From NCBI GenBank assembly GCA_963666965.1, contig OY762939.1, forward strand, positions 372,001 through 436,000: a stretch of 64,000 bases of DNA, read 5' to 3'. Of this stretch, positions 1-8,346 are shown one piece after another; position 1 is the first letter of the stretch, and the number at the start of each line of letters is the position of its first letter. The notes beneath the pieces are model-generated. The model searched no databases. It was given only the letters and a program-made list of their open reading frames with translations, and was not told the DNA's origin. Position numbers and translations under genes: made by a program. The stretch comes from Proruminimicrobium sp963666965. Lineage in GTDB: Bacteria > Elusimicrobiota > Endomicrobiia > Endomicrobiales > Endomicrobiaceae.

Positions 1-1
1 T

Positions 2-928
2 AATCCTTTGTTTATTTACAGCGGAGTGGGCCTCGGAAAAACCCATTTGCTGCACGCTATCGGAAATGCAATGAAACAGCAGAATCCGAATTTCAGGCTT
101 TTATACACGTCGTGCGAAAAATTCGTAAACGAGTTTATCGCAAAAATCCGTTCCGGAGACTCCGAGCAGATTGCATCGTTTAAAAATAAATACAGAAATC
201 TTGATTGTCTGTTTATCGACGACATTCAGTTTTTAATGGATAAAGACAGTTCTCAGGAAGAATTTTTTAATATATTTAACGAGCTTAAAGAAAGCGGAAA
301 GCAGATAGTGATAGCTTCCGACAGGCCTCAGAATGAACTTCATAAAATAGAAGAAAGACTCATATCAAGATTTAAATGGGGTAATACAGTCGACATAAAA
401 CCGCCCGATCTTGAAACAAGAATCGCAATATTGAGAAAAAAAGCTGAAGAAGAAAATTTTGCAGTACCCGACGACATTATTTTGTTCGTCGCAAAACAGA
501 TAAAATCAAACATAAGAGAACTCGAAGGAGCTCTTTTAAGAGTAACTTCTTTTATAAAATTTACAAATACCCCTTTTACACTTGATACAGTAAAAACTCT
601 TTTGAAAGACGTAATCAAAACGGATGAAGATATAAAAATAACTATAGAAAAAATACAGCAGGTTGTCGCCGATGAATACACCGTATCTGTAAAAGATCTC
701 AAAGGCAAAAAGAGATGCTCTCAGATCGTTATGCCCAGACAAATATCAATGTATCTTGCAAGAACAATGACAGATACTTCAACTACGGAAATAGGCGATG
801 CTTTCGGCGGAAAAGACCATACGACTGTTATGCATGCCTGCAACAAAATAAAAGAAAAAGTTGAAGTTGACGCTTATTTTGCGGCGCATGTAAACAAACT
901 TATTAAGATTATAAAAACCGAAGAATAA
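2..928 (+). CDS. dnaA: Chromosomal replication initiator DnaA (5' end outside window)
   Basis: DnaA binds DnaA boxes at oriC and melts the origin in its ATP form. The reading frame is already open at base 2, so the N-terminal domains I-II and the start of domain III lie upstream of the window. Visible are the Walker A motif GVGLGKTH, the Walker B stretch CLFIDDIQF, the AAA+ sensor regions, and the C-terminal domain IV whose signature DHTTVMHACNKI contacts the DnaA box. The 308 or so residues present match the last two thirds of a normal DnaA. It is followed by an AT-rich gap with DnaA-box matches and then dnaN, the classical order. The family assignment is essentially certain; only the missing 5' end limits it. 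Confidence 0.97.
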   Translation, partial: NPLFIYSGVGLGKTHLLHAIGNAMKQQNPNFRLLYTSCEKFVNEFIAKIRSGDSEQIASFKNKYRNLDCLFIDDIQFLMDKDSSQEEFFNIFNELKESGKQIVIASDRPQNELHKIEERLISRFKWGNTVDIKPPDLETRIAILRKKAEEENFAVPDDIILFVAKQIKSNIRELEGALLRVTSFIKFTNTPFTLDTVKTLLKDVIKTDEDIKITIEKIQQVVADEYTVSVKDLKGKKRCSQIVMPRQISMYLARTMTDTSTTEIGDAFGGKDHTTVMHACNKIKEKVEVDAYFAAHVNKLIKIIKTEE

Positions 929-929
929 T

Positions 930-938
930 TGTGCATAA
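930..938 (-). promoter_or_regulatory. DnaA box candidate
   Basis: Reads TTATGCACA on the minus strand, fitting TTWTNCACA. It overlaps the region immediately after the dnaA stop codon. Confidence 0.45.
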
Positions 939-1007
939 GTTTTCCGATTTCTCCGGTTGAGACTGTAAAACTTTTTTGGTGTTGATAACTCTGATAACTT
1001 TTTTAAG

Positions 1008-1016
1008 TTTTACACA
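1008..1016 (+). promoter_or_regulatory. DnaA box candidate
   Basis: Reads TTTTACACA, fitting TTWTNCACA, and lies just before the T-rich tract of the dnaA-dnaN gap. Confidence 0.45.
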
Positions 1017-1151
1017 GGTTTTCAGTGTTTTTGGTGTTTTAATTTTTAATTGAATTTTCAATTTGTTTTTGTTTTGTTTTTGTTTTATCAACAGTATACA
1101 GCAGCTTATTATTAGAATTCTTATTTTTTATATAAAAGGGAGGAAACGGTA

Positions 1152-2267
1152 ATGAAAGTAATTTGTTCAAAAGATGAATTAATAAAGGGTATGCAATTGG
1201 TTCAGCCGGTAATAACTTCAAAAGCTACACTCCCGGTACTTTCAAATTTTTTATTTGAAACAGACGGACAGAAAGTGAAATTGTCGGCTACCGATTTGGA
1301 AATAGGAGTTAACTGTTATATAAAAGCCGATGTTCAGAAAGAAGGCGGAATTACTATACCTGCAAAAAGATTTGCCGATATAATAAGAGAACTCCCTGAC
1401 GGAGATATTGAAATAAAAGCAGATGAAACAAAGCAGATAAATATTAAATCTGCAAAATCAAAATTTACGCTTATGGGGATAGATAAAAAAGAATATCCCA
1501 CTCTTCCGGAATTTCCGAAGGATAACGTTGTAAAAATAAAAACTTCTGTATTGAATTCTCTTTTTAAAAAAACCGTATTTGCCGTTTCAAAAGACGAACA
1601 GAGATATGTTCTTAACGGAGTCTATCTTTTGATAGACAAAGGCGACATAAAAGCAGTCGCTACCGACGGAAGAAGGCTTGCCTATATATGCGAAAAAACA
1701 AATGACGCAAAAGTTTCCGGAAAATCAATAATACCGACGAAAGCAGTATCGGATATTTTAAGACTGCTATCTTTAAACGACAAAATTGAAGAAGCTACTC
1801 TCGGATTTTCCGACAATCAGGCTGCCGTTGAAATAGGAGATATAACATTTCAGGCAAATCTTATCGAAGGAGTATTTCCGAATTACGAGCAGGTAATACC
1901 TAAAAAATCAAATTCAAAAATAAAAATAAAAACAGAAGAATTTATGGCAGCCATTAAACAGATGGCTCCTCTTACCAGCGGTAAAATAGCGTCTGATAAA
2001 ACTTCAGCCGTAAAACTTACGTTTGATAAAAACAGGCTTGCCGTTTCGGCAAATACCGCCGGGCTCGGTTCCGGAGAAACGGAAATTGAAATTGAATACT
2101 CGGGCGAGCAGACGGATATAAATTTTAACCCTAATTACGTAAAAGATATTTTACAGAACATTGAAGATGCTAACGTCCAATTTTCCTATACTACGTCTCA
2201 AAATCCGGTAGTTTTAACTCCGGAAAGCAATGAAAACTATATCTGCGTAGTTATGCCGATGAGATAA
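1152..2267 (+). CDS. dnaN: DNA polymerase III subunit beta (sliding clamp)
   Basis: DnaN forms the ring that tethers DNA polymerase III to DNA. The 371-residue length is normal for the family, and the three clamp domains can be followed: the start region MKVICSKDELIKGMQLVQ, the central TDGRRLAYI segment typical of domain 2, and the C-terminal end YICVVMPMR, which corresponds to the conserved MPMR tail. A strong ribosome binding site (GGGAGG) precedes the ATG. It follows dnaA and is separated by one base from a DciA-like gene, so these are probably co-transcribed. Confidence 0.97.
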   Translation: MKVICSKDELIKGMQLVQPVITSKATLPVLSNFLFETDGQKVKLSATDLEIGVNCYIKADVQKEGGITIPAKRFADIIRELPDGDIEIKADETKQINIKSAKSKFTLMGIDKKEYPTLPEFPKDNVVKIKTSVLNSLFKKTVFAVSKDEQRYVLNGVYLLIDKGDIKAVATDGRRLAYICEKTNDAKVSGKSIIPTKAVSDILRLLSLNDKIEEATLGFSDNQAAVEIGDITFQANLIEGVFPNYEQVIPKKSNSKIKIKTEEFMAAIKQMAPLTSGKIASDKTSAVKLTFDKNRLAVSANTAGLGSGETEIEIEYSGEQTDINFNPNYVKDILQNIEDANVQFSYTTSQNPVVLTPESNENYICVVMPMR

Positions 2268-2268
2268 A

Positions 2269-2550
2269 ATGAACGCCGTAAAACTGCTGGAAACTTCATC
2301 GGTGATGAATATTCTCAAGCAACATCTGGGAATAGGAGAAGAATATTCGGTAATCATAACGGTATGGCAGCGCGAAATAGGGAGCGAAAAGGTGACTCTC
2401 TGCGGATATAAAAACGGCACTCTTTTTGCTCAGGCGCCTTCGACGGCATATATCAATGATTTAAATTTACGCAAAAAACAGATAATAAAAAAAATAAACC
2501 AGTATCTCGGAAAAAATTTAATAAAAAATATTAAATGTGAAGTTAAATAA
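2269..2550 (+). CDS. DUF721/DciA-like protein
   Basis: A 93-residue basic protein resembling the DUF721 family, which includes DciA, a loader of the replicative helicase DnaB in bacteria without DnaC/DnaI. The support is the size, the pattern of a central VWQREIG segment followed by GTLFAQAPSTAYINDL (the DUF721 strand-helix region) and a Lys-rich end, plus its place between dnaN and gyrB where DUF721 genes are common. It starts one base after the dnaN stop, so translation is likely coupled. recF, often found here, is absent. The assignment to DUF721 is fairly good; a helicase-loading role is inferred from the family. Confidence 0.7.
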   Translation: MNAVKLLETSSVMNILKQHLGIGEEYSVIITVWQREIGSEKVTLCGYKNGTLFAQAPSTAYINDLNLRKKQIIKKINQYLGKNLIKNIKCEVK

Positions 2551-2593
2551 AAAAGAAAATATTAAAATCGCTATATAGCTCAGGGAGAAACAA

Positions 2594-5050
2594 ATGGCAA
2601 ACGAAGAAATTAAGCAACAGGCCGGCTCGGAATATGATGCCTCTAAGATTCAGGTCCTGGAAGGTTTGGAAGCCGTAAGAAAAAGACCTGCAATGTACAT
2701 AGGTTCTACTTCAGGAGCAGGGTTGCATCATTTGGTTTATGAAATTGTCGACAATTCTATAGACGAAGTTTTGGCAGGCTTCTGTAAAAATATAGACGTT
2801 ACGATACATCCGGATAATTCAATAACCGTTGTTGACGACGGAAGAGGAATCCCCGTTGATCCGCATCCGAAATATAAAGACAAATCGGCCCTTGAAGTTG
2901 TGCTGACGATACTGCATGCCGGAGGAAAATTTGATAAGAACTCATACAAAGTTTCAGGCGGTTTACACGGAGTAGGAGCTTCCTGCGTAAACGCTTTGTC
3001 CGTTAAATTTGAAGTTGAAGTTTTCAAAAACGGGAAAATTTACAGACAGGAATATTCACAGGGAAAACCTGTTACAAAGCTGGAAGTAGTCGGAAAAACG
3101 GAAGAAATAGGAACTAAAATAACATTTTTACCCGATCCCGAGATATTTTCTGTGACGACATTTTCTTTTGATACTCTTGCAAACAGGCTCAGAGAGCTTG
3201 CGTTTTTAAATGCCGGCATTCACATCACAATTATAGACGAAAGACAGGATAAAGAACATACGTTTAATTATGAAGGCGGAATAAAAACTTTCGTAAGTTA
3301 TCTTAATACAAATAAGCAGGTTATAAACAAAGAACCTATATTTTTCTCAAAAGAAAAAGACAGCGTAATGGTTGAAGTGGCTATGCAGTACAATGATTCA
3401 TACAACGAACAGCTTTTCACTTTTGTAAACAATATCAACACTATTGAGGGAGGAACGCATCTTACGGGATTCCGTTCCGCTTTGACAAGAGTCGTAAACG
3501 ATTATATTAAAAAAAATGAACTTTCAAAGAGCAAAGATTTGGCTCTGTCGGGAGATGACGTAAGAGAAGGATTGACGGCTGTTATTTCCGTAAAAGTTCC
3601 AAACCCACAGTTTGAGGGACAGACCAAAACAAAACTCGGCAACTCGGAAGTTGAAGGAATAGTAAAATCGCTCGTCGGAGATGCGCTTACGACGTTTCTT
3701 GAAGAAAATCCCGGCATAGCAAGCCAGATTTTGGAAAAAGCCATAAATGCCGCCGAAGCAAGAGAAGCCGCAAGAAAGGCAAGAGAACTTACAAGAAGAA
3801 AAGGAGCTCTTGATTCCGCTTCGCTGCCCGGCAAACTTGCCGACTGCTCTGAAAGAGATCCTCAGAAAACGGAAATGTTTATAGTTGAGGGAGATTCGGC
3901 AGGCGGTTCCGCAAAACAGGGAAGAAACAGGGCGTTTCAGGCGATACTTCCGTTAAGAGGAAAAATTTTAAACGTTGAAAAATCAAGACTTACCAAAATT
4001 CTCACAAACGAAGAAATAAGAACGATGATTACCGCCATAGGCGCCGGAATCGGAAAAGACGAACAGGATTTCAATATTGAAAAAGCAAGATATCATAAAA
4101 TAGTTATCATGACCGATGCCGATGTTGACGGAGCGCATATAAGAACGCTTCTGCTTACGTTTTTCTACAGACAGATGCCGCAGCTCATAGACAAAGGATA
4201 TATTTATATAGCGCAGCCTCCTCTGTACAAAGTTAAGAAAAATAAAAAAGAAATGTATTTGCATACCGATGACGAACTGGATAAATTTTTATTTAAACAG
4301 GGCCTTGAAGGATTGTCGATGGTATTTTTGAAAGACGGACAGCCGTTTGGAGACGTTATAGAAGAAAAAAAACTTACGCAGATAGTTGAAAATATCGCAG
4401 AGCTCGACGGACTTATTAAAAAAATGACAAAAAAAGGCATAAACTGGACTGAATATCTTAAACTCAAACAAGAAGGGAAGATGCCTCTTTTCAGAGTTAT
4501 AGATCAGGAAAAGGTAAGGTATATTTATTCCGATAAAGAATGGAAAGAATTTAAAGCGGAGCTTGCCGAAAGAAGAAGGCTTCTGCAGCAGCAGCAGGGA
4601 GATTTGCCGGTGGACGGACTTACAGAAGAAATATTGCCGGAATATAAAGAATTATGGGAAATGCCAAGAATAGATTCACTTGCAAAAAAACTGGAAAGCG
4701 AAGGGCTGCATCTTGAACATTACGGGACTCAGCACGTTAAGCCTGTTTACAGACTTAAAGGAAATAACGACATTGAAGATTTAAAATCGACAAGGGAACT
4801 TATAGAAAAAGTCAGGGAACTCGGCAAAAAAGGCGCCACAATACAAAGATATAAAGGTCTCGGTGAAATGAATCCGGAACAGCTTTGGGAAACTACCATG
4901 GATCCTGACAAGAGAGTTTTGCTGCAGGTAAAATTGGAAGACGCCGTTGAAACAGACAGAATATTTACGACTTTGATGGGCGATAAAGTTGAACCCAGAA
5001 GAGCTTTTATTCAGGCTCATTCTCTTGACGTTACGAATTTAGACATTTGA
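2594..5050 (+). CDS. gyrB: DNA gyrase subunit B
   Basis: GyrB is the ATPase and TOPRIM subunit of gyrase, which introduces negative supercoils. The N-terminal GHKL ATPase domain (VRKRPAMYIG, EIVDNSIDE, DDGRGIPV, GGLHGVGASCVNAL) is followed by the transducer domain and the TOPRIM motifs EGDSAGGSAKQGR and DADVDGAHI. At 818 residues it is the long form: a roughly 170-residue insert (about residues 555-735) interrupts the TOPRIM/tail region as in E. coli GyrB, before the end motif RYKGLGEMNPEQLW. The ribosome binding site is GGGAG. gyrA is not the next gene: about 8 kb with five radical SAM genes separates them. Confidence 0.97.
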   Translation: MANEEIKQQAGSEYDASKIQVLEGLEAVRKRPAMYIGSTSGAGLHHLVYEIVDNSIDEVLAGFCKNIDVTIHPDNSITVVDDGRGIPVDPHPKYKDKSALEVVLTILHAGGKFDKNSYKVSGGLHGVGASCVNALSVKFEVEVFKNGKIYRQEYSQGKPVTKLEVVGKTEEIGTKITFLPDPEIFSVTTFSFDTLANRLRELAFLNAGIHITIIDERQDKEHTFNYEGGIKTFVSYLNTNKQVINKEPIFFSKEKDSVMVEVAMQYNDSYNEQLFTFVNNINTIEGGTHLTGFRSALTRVVNDYIKKNELSKSKDLALSGDDVREGLTAVISVKVPNPQFEGQTKTKLGNSEVEGIVKSLVGDALTTFLEENPGIASQILEKAINAAEAREAARKARELTRRKGALDSASLPGKLADCSERDPQKTEMFIVEGDSAGGSAKQGRNRAFQAILPLRGKILNVEKSRLTKILTNEEIRTMITAIGAGIGKDEQDFNIEKARYHKIVIMTDADVDGAHIRTLLLTFFYRQMPQLIDKGYIYIAQPPLYKVKKNKKEMYLHTDDELDKFLFKQGLEGLSMVFLKDGQPFGDVIEEKKLTQIVENIAELDGLIKKMTKKGINWTEYLKLKQEGKMPLFRVIDQEKVRYIYSDKEWKEFKAELAERRRLLQQQQGDLPVDGLTEEILPEYKELWEMPRIDSLAKKLESEGLHLEHYGTQHVKPVYRLKGNNDIEDLKSTRELIEKVRELGKKGATIQRYKGLGEMNPEQLWETTMDPDKRVLLQVKLEDAVETDRIFTTLMGDKVEPRRAFIQAHSLDVTNLDI

Positions 5051-5084
5051 TGTTTGTTTTGCCGTAAACGGGACACAGAATATT

Positions 5085-6704
5085 ATGAAAGTTTACTGTA
5101 TTTATATCAGGGCGAATTATTGGAGAAAAGATAAGATCAGCACTGAAGAGATTCCCCTGGGTATATCGTACATATCGAGTTCTTTGAAAACTGCCGGACA
5201 TGATACTGAAATAATTTTTATGCCGTTTACCTCAATATCCGAATTATTAAATAAATGGGATGAGAGCGTAAAGATTGCCGCGCTGTCAATAACTACAAAA
5301 TCCGATTTTTTATTTGCCGAAAAATTTATTGACGCAGTAAAAAGCAAATATAAAAATATCAAAATAATTATAGGCGGAACATACGCAACTTTGATGCCCG
5401 ACTATGTTATGGAAAATAAAAATACGGATGCCGTTTGCATAGGAGAAGGAGATATAGCGGCGGTTGAGTATGCAAAACAGGTTGAAAAAGATTTGTTTGT
5501 TAAAACGGATAATCTTTTAATCAGAAATACAGACGGCCTGATAATAAGACCGGATGCCTGCAGACTGATAGAAAATATAGACAGCCTTCCGTATCCCGAC
5601 AGAGACGGCTGGCATAAATATACCGGACAAAACGGTTTGCAGAAAATAATTTTGCAGAGAGGCTGTAAGAATCAATGCGTTTACTGTTCAAATCACGCTC
5701 TCGGTAAAATATCAAAAGGCAAATATGAAAGGCACAGAGATATAGAACAGGTAATCAGGGAATTAGATTTTGTCTGTAAGAATTACGGCGATATAAAAAT
5801 GGTATTTTTTGAAGCAGAAAATGCTCTTACCGAAATAGAATATTTTAAAACATTTTGCAGAAAACTAATTGAATATAACGGTTCTTTAAAACAAAAGAAA
5901 GCTTTCAGCGTAAAATTTAATTTTAACGACGCTCTTCTGCACGACAATGACGATATTTTTAAGCTTATGAAAGAAGCAAATATAACGGAAGTAAATTTTG
6001 GCATTGAAACAGGTTCTTTGGCAACAAGGCGCAAACTCAAAAGGCCGCATTATACAAATGAGCAGATAATTAAATTCTGCGCCAAACTAAGAGAAAACGG
6101 CATATGGTTCGGCAATTTTGCAATGTATTGTTTCCCTTTTGAAACAAAAGAAACGTACCGAGAAACATTAAATTTGCTCGCGGAATGCAGGCCCGATAAG
6201 ATAATGCTTTCATGGCTGATTCCTTTTGATAATACGGAATTCAAAGAAATAGCAGCAAAAGAAAATAAGGCAATTTCTTTTACCGATGTTTACAATTTTT
6301 TTACGATGAAATTCAAAGTTTATGTTAAATATAAAAGTTTTATTGATGCCTTAAGAGAAGGATTTGACGGAGCTCATATATTTATAATTGCGCAGCTTAT
6401 AAAAAGCGCGATTGCCAAAAAGTTTAAAGAAAAAAAACAGATAAAAACAGATAAATATATCAGCGGCATTAAAGCGGAACTCGATAAAGGCGATTTTAAA
6501 AAAGCAATAAAGGCGTTTGAAAAGATAAGAGAAACTACTGATAAATTTTGGCTGTTCGGAGATATTGCCATAGCGGAAATGAAGCTCGGAGAATATGAAA
6601 AATCCGCGGCTGATTTTGACAAGGTGATGGAATATGCTCCTAACGAAATATATAAACAGAAACGGGAAGAATGTTTGCGGTTGATAAGCGCAAAAAGAAA
6701 ATAA
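5085..6704 (+). CDS. Radical SAM protein with cobalamin-binding-like and TPR-like domains, array member 1
   Basis: The 539-residue protein has three parts. Residues 1-160 form a B12-binding-like Rossmann domain (IIIGGTYATLMP, AVCIGEGDIAAVEY). The radical SAM core begins at the cluster motif RGCKNQCVYC, with the three iron-sulfur cysteines at 194, 198 and 201, and later has the FGIETGSLATRRKLKRPHY region. From about residue 455 a helical TPR-like tail (GDFKKAIKAF, GEYEKSAADF) follows. It is the most divergent of five tandem paralogues and begins 34 bases after gyrB. Proteins of this COG1032-type architecture include methyltransferases and other B12-dependent enzymes, but the substrate is unknown. 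The classical DxHxxG cobalamin ligand motif is not evident, so real B12 binding is uncertain. Confidence 0.85.
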   Translation: MKVYCIYIRANYWRKDKISTEEIPLGISYISSSLKTAGHDTEIIFMPFTSISELLNKWDESVKIAALSITTKSDFLFAEKFIDAVKSKYKNIKIIIGGTYATLMPDYVMENKNTDAVCIGEGDIAAVEYAKQVEKDLFVKTDNLLIRNTDGLIIRPDACRLIENIDSLPYPDRDGWHKYTGQNGLQKIILQRGCKNQCVYCSNHALGKISKGKYERHRDIEQVIRELDFVCKNYGDIKMVFFEAENALTEIEYFKTFCRKLIEYNGSLKQKKAFSVKFNFNDALLHDNDDIFKLMKEANITEVNFGIETGSLATRRKLKRPHYTNEQIIKFCAKLRENGIWFGNFAMYCFPFETKETYRETLNLLAECRPDKIMLSWLIPFDNTEFKEIAAKENKAISFTDVYNFFTMKFKVYVKYKSFIDALREGFDGAHIFIIAQLIKSAIAKKFKEKKQIKTDKYISGIKAELDKGDFKKAIKAFEKIRETTDKFWLFGDIAIAEMKLGEYEKSAADFDKVMEYAPNEIYKQKREECLRLISAKRK

Positions 6705-6732
6705 AGACGTTTACTGTTTGCCGGATATTAAA

Positions 6733-8346
6733 ATGCATATTTGTTGCATGTATGTTATGTATTACAGCAGGGAAGAAATACCATTTTCGGATTTGGGATA
6801 CGTGCCGATAGGGTTGTCTTATGTAGCCGGAGCATTGAAACAGGCAGGGCATACTGTTGAAGCTATTTGTCCGCGGTCGGATAAAAAAATTGACGATTTG
6901 TTTTCAGACATTGAAAAAAAACCGGATATTTTTGCAGTTTCGATTCCGTCGGTGTATTGTCTGGACAGAGCCGGCGAGCTGATAAAAGAGATAAAAAGAA
7001 AATATGCGGATGCAAAGGTTATAGCCGGAGGACTGCATGCGACTCTTTTTCCGGAAAGTCTGATACGAAGCAAATATATAGACGCCGTCTGCATAGGAGA
7101 AGGCGAAAAAGCGGCGGTGGAATATGTGCGGCAGGTTGAAAAGGGCAAATTTGAAAAGACTGACAACCTTTGGATAAAAGATGCTGACGGAAAGATATTA
7201 AAATGCGACAGAAGCCTTTTTTTGGAAGATATAAATGCTGTTGCTATGGACAGAGATATTTGGAGCAAATATTTTCCGCAGGAGAAGTTAAACAGATATT
7301 TTATAGTCGTTGAGCGCGGATGTCCGCACAGTTGTTTATACTGTGCAAACAAGGCGATAGCCGAGAGGTCTCAAGGCGTATTTTTGCGATACAGGGATAT
7401 AGAAAGCGTAATAAGAGAGCTTGAAGACGTAAAAATAAAATTTCCTGCTGTTAATACGGTTGAATTTAATGCCGACAATATGTTTTCGGATATGAATTAT
7501 TTTTTCGGGCTTTTTGAAAGGCTCAAAAAACTTAACGGAAATTTTAAAGATAAATTTAAATTTGAAATTACCGGAAATTGTACTGCCGGACTGTTAAAAA
7601 AATACGGTGATATAGCGAAATATTTGAAAGAGGCAAATGTATCGAGGGTTTTATTCAGTCTGGAATCGGGATCGCAAGAAATAAGGGCAAAATTACGGCG
7701 TCCGTTTTACAAAAACGAAGATATTATTAATTTTTGCCGTAAGCTTAAGAAAGAAAAGATTCAAACGCACGTAAGTCTTATGTATTGTTATCCGTTTGAA
7801 ACGGCTTTGACTTACAAAGAATCGATAAAATGCATAAAGCTTGCCGGACCTGATTTTATTAAAATGACTTTTTTGAAGGCATTGCCTGATACTGAATTTG
7901 ACAGATATTTGAAAGAAAGAAATGTGCCGCTTATTACGTTTACGGATGCGTTGAGATATTTGAAAATGGCTTTTATATTTAAAATAAGTCTCAGAACAAT
8001 ATGGGATTATGTAGTAAGTATCAAAAGCGATTTTATTATACAGAGGGCGGCTGCCGAAAGAAAAAAATATCTGGATCTTGCAAAGTTTTATTTTAACGGC
8101 GGCAATTTCAAGATGGCGGTAAAAGCGTTTAATAAATTACTTAAAAAAGATAAAAGCTTATGGATATACGGCGATTTGGCAATGTCAAAAATGCGAATCG
8201 GCGATTATCGAGGGGCAAAAAAAGATTTTGACAGAATTTTAAAGAACGATCCCGTAAAATTAAACGGCATATACGCAATTACATACGAAGAATGTTTAAA
8301 AAAAACGGATACCGTTAATAATGCAAACAGTAAGGGGACAAATTAA
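6733..8346 (+). CDS. Radical SAM protein with cobalamin-binding-like and TPR-like domains, array member 2
   Basis: A 537-residue paralogue of its neighbours. I chose the ATG at 6733 because the following bases encode MHICC, which is how members 4 and 5 also begin; an in-frame TTG at 6718 would add five residues with no counterpart elsewhere. The B12-binding-like domain contains VIAGGLHATLFP and CIGEGEKAAVEYVRQ. The radical SAM cysteines are at 197, 201 and 204 (GCPHSCLYC), and two TPR-like repeats end the protein. A 140-base stretch (7093-7232) is identical to member 4. The stop codon overlaps the next start by one base (TAATG), implying translational coupling. The substrate is unknown. Confidence 0.85.
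   Translation: MHICCMYVMYYSREEIPFSDLGYVPIGLSYVAGALKQAGHTVEAICPRSDKKIDDLFSDIEKKPDIFAVSIPSVYCLDRAGELIKEIKRKYADAKVIAGGLHATLFPESLIRSKYIDAVCIGEGEKAAVEYVRQVEKGKFEKTDNLWIKDADGKILKCDRSLFLEDINAVAMDRDIWSKYFPQEKLNRYFIVVERGCPHSCLYCANKAIAERSQGVFLRYRDIESVIRELEDVKIKFPAVNTVEFNADNMFSDMNYFFGLFERLKKLNGNFKDKFKFEITGNCTAGLLKKYGDIAKYLKEANVSRVLFSLESGSQEIRAKLRRPFYKNEDIINFCRKLKKEKIQTHVSLMYCYPFETALTYKESIKCIKLAGPDFIKMTFLKALPDTEFDRYLKERNVPLITFTDALRYLKMAFIFKISLRTIWDYVVSIKSDFIIQRAAAERKKYLDLAKFYFNGGNFKMAVKAFNKLLKKDKSLWIYGDLAMSKMRIGDYRGAKKDFDRILKNDPVKLNGIYAITYEECLKKTDTVNNANSKGTN
7093..7232 (+). repeat. 140-bp tract identical to 10320-10459
   Basis: By direct reading, every base from 7093 to 7232 equals 10320-10459, with mismatches resuming at both ends. 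It encodes the linker IGEGEKAAVEYVRQVEKG and the segment after it, between the B12-binding-like domain and the radical SAM core. The rest of the two genes is clearly diverged, including at synonymous sites. Confidence 0.9.

Larger units (their letters stand above)
929..1151. other. dnaA-dnaN intergenic region, candidate oriC
   Basis: This 223-base gap has no gene. It holds two sequences matching the DnaA-box consensus TTWTNCACA in opposite orientation (930-938 and 1008-1016), a direct repeat TGATAACT (983-990 and 992-999), and a very T-rich tract at about 1040-1090 with repeats of the kind TTTTTGTTTTG, which could serve as a DNA unwinding element. The dnaN ribosome binding site GGGAGG is at its 3' end. 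This is the usual place for oriC, but a second gap after parB (26899-27104) has equally good boxes, so the assignment is tentative. Confidence 0.45.

Noticed and set aside
6819..7352. 177-codon minus-strand frame within array member 2, with similar frames in members 3-5
   Set aside because: The similar antisense translations only reflect the paralogy of the sense genes; no start signal or known domain.
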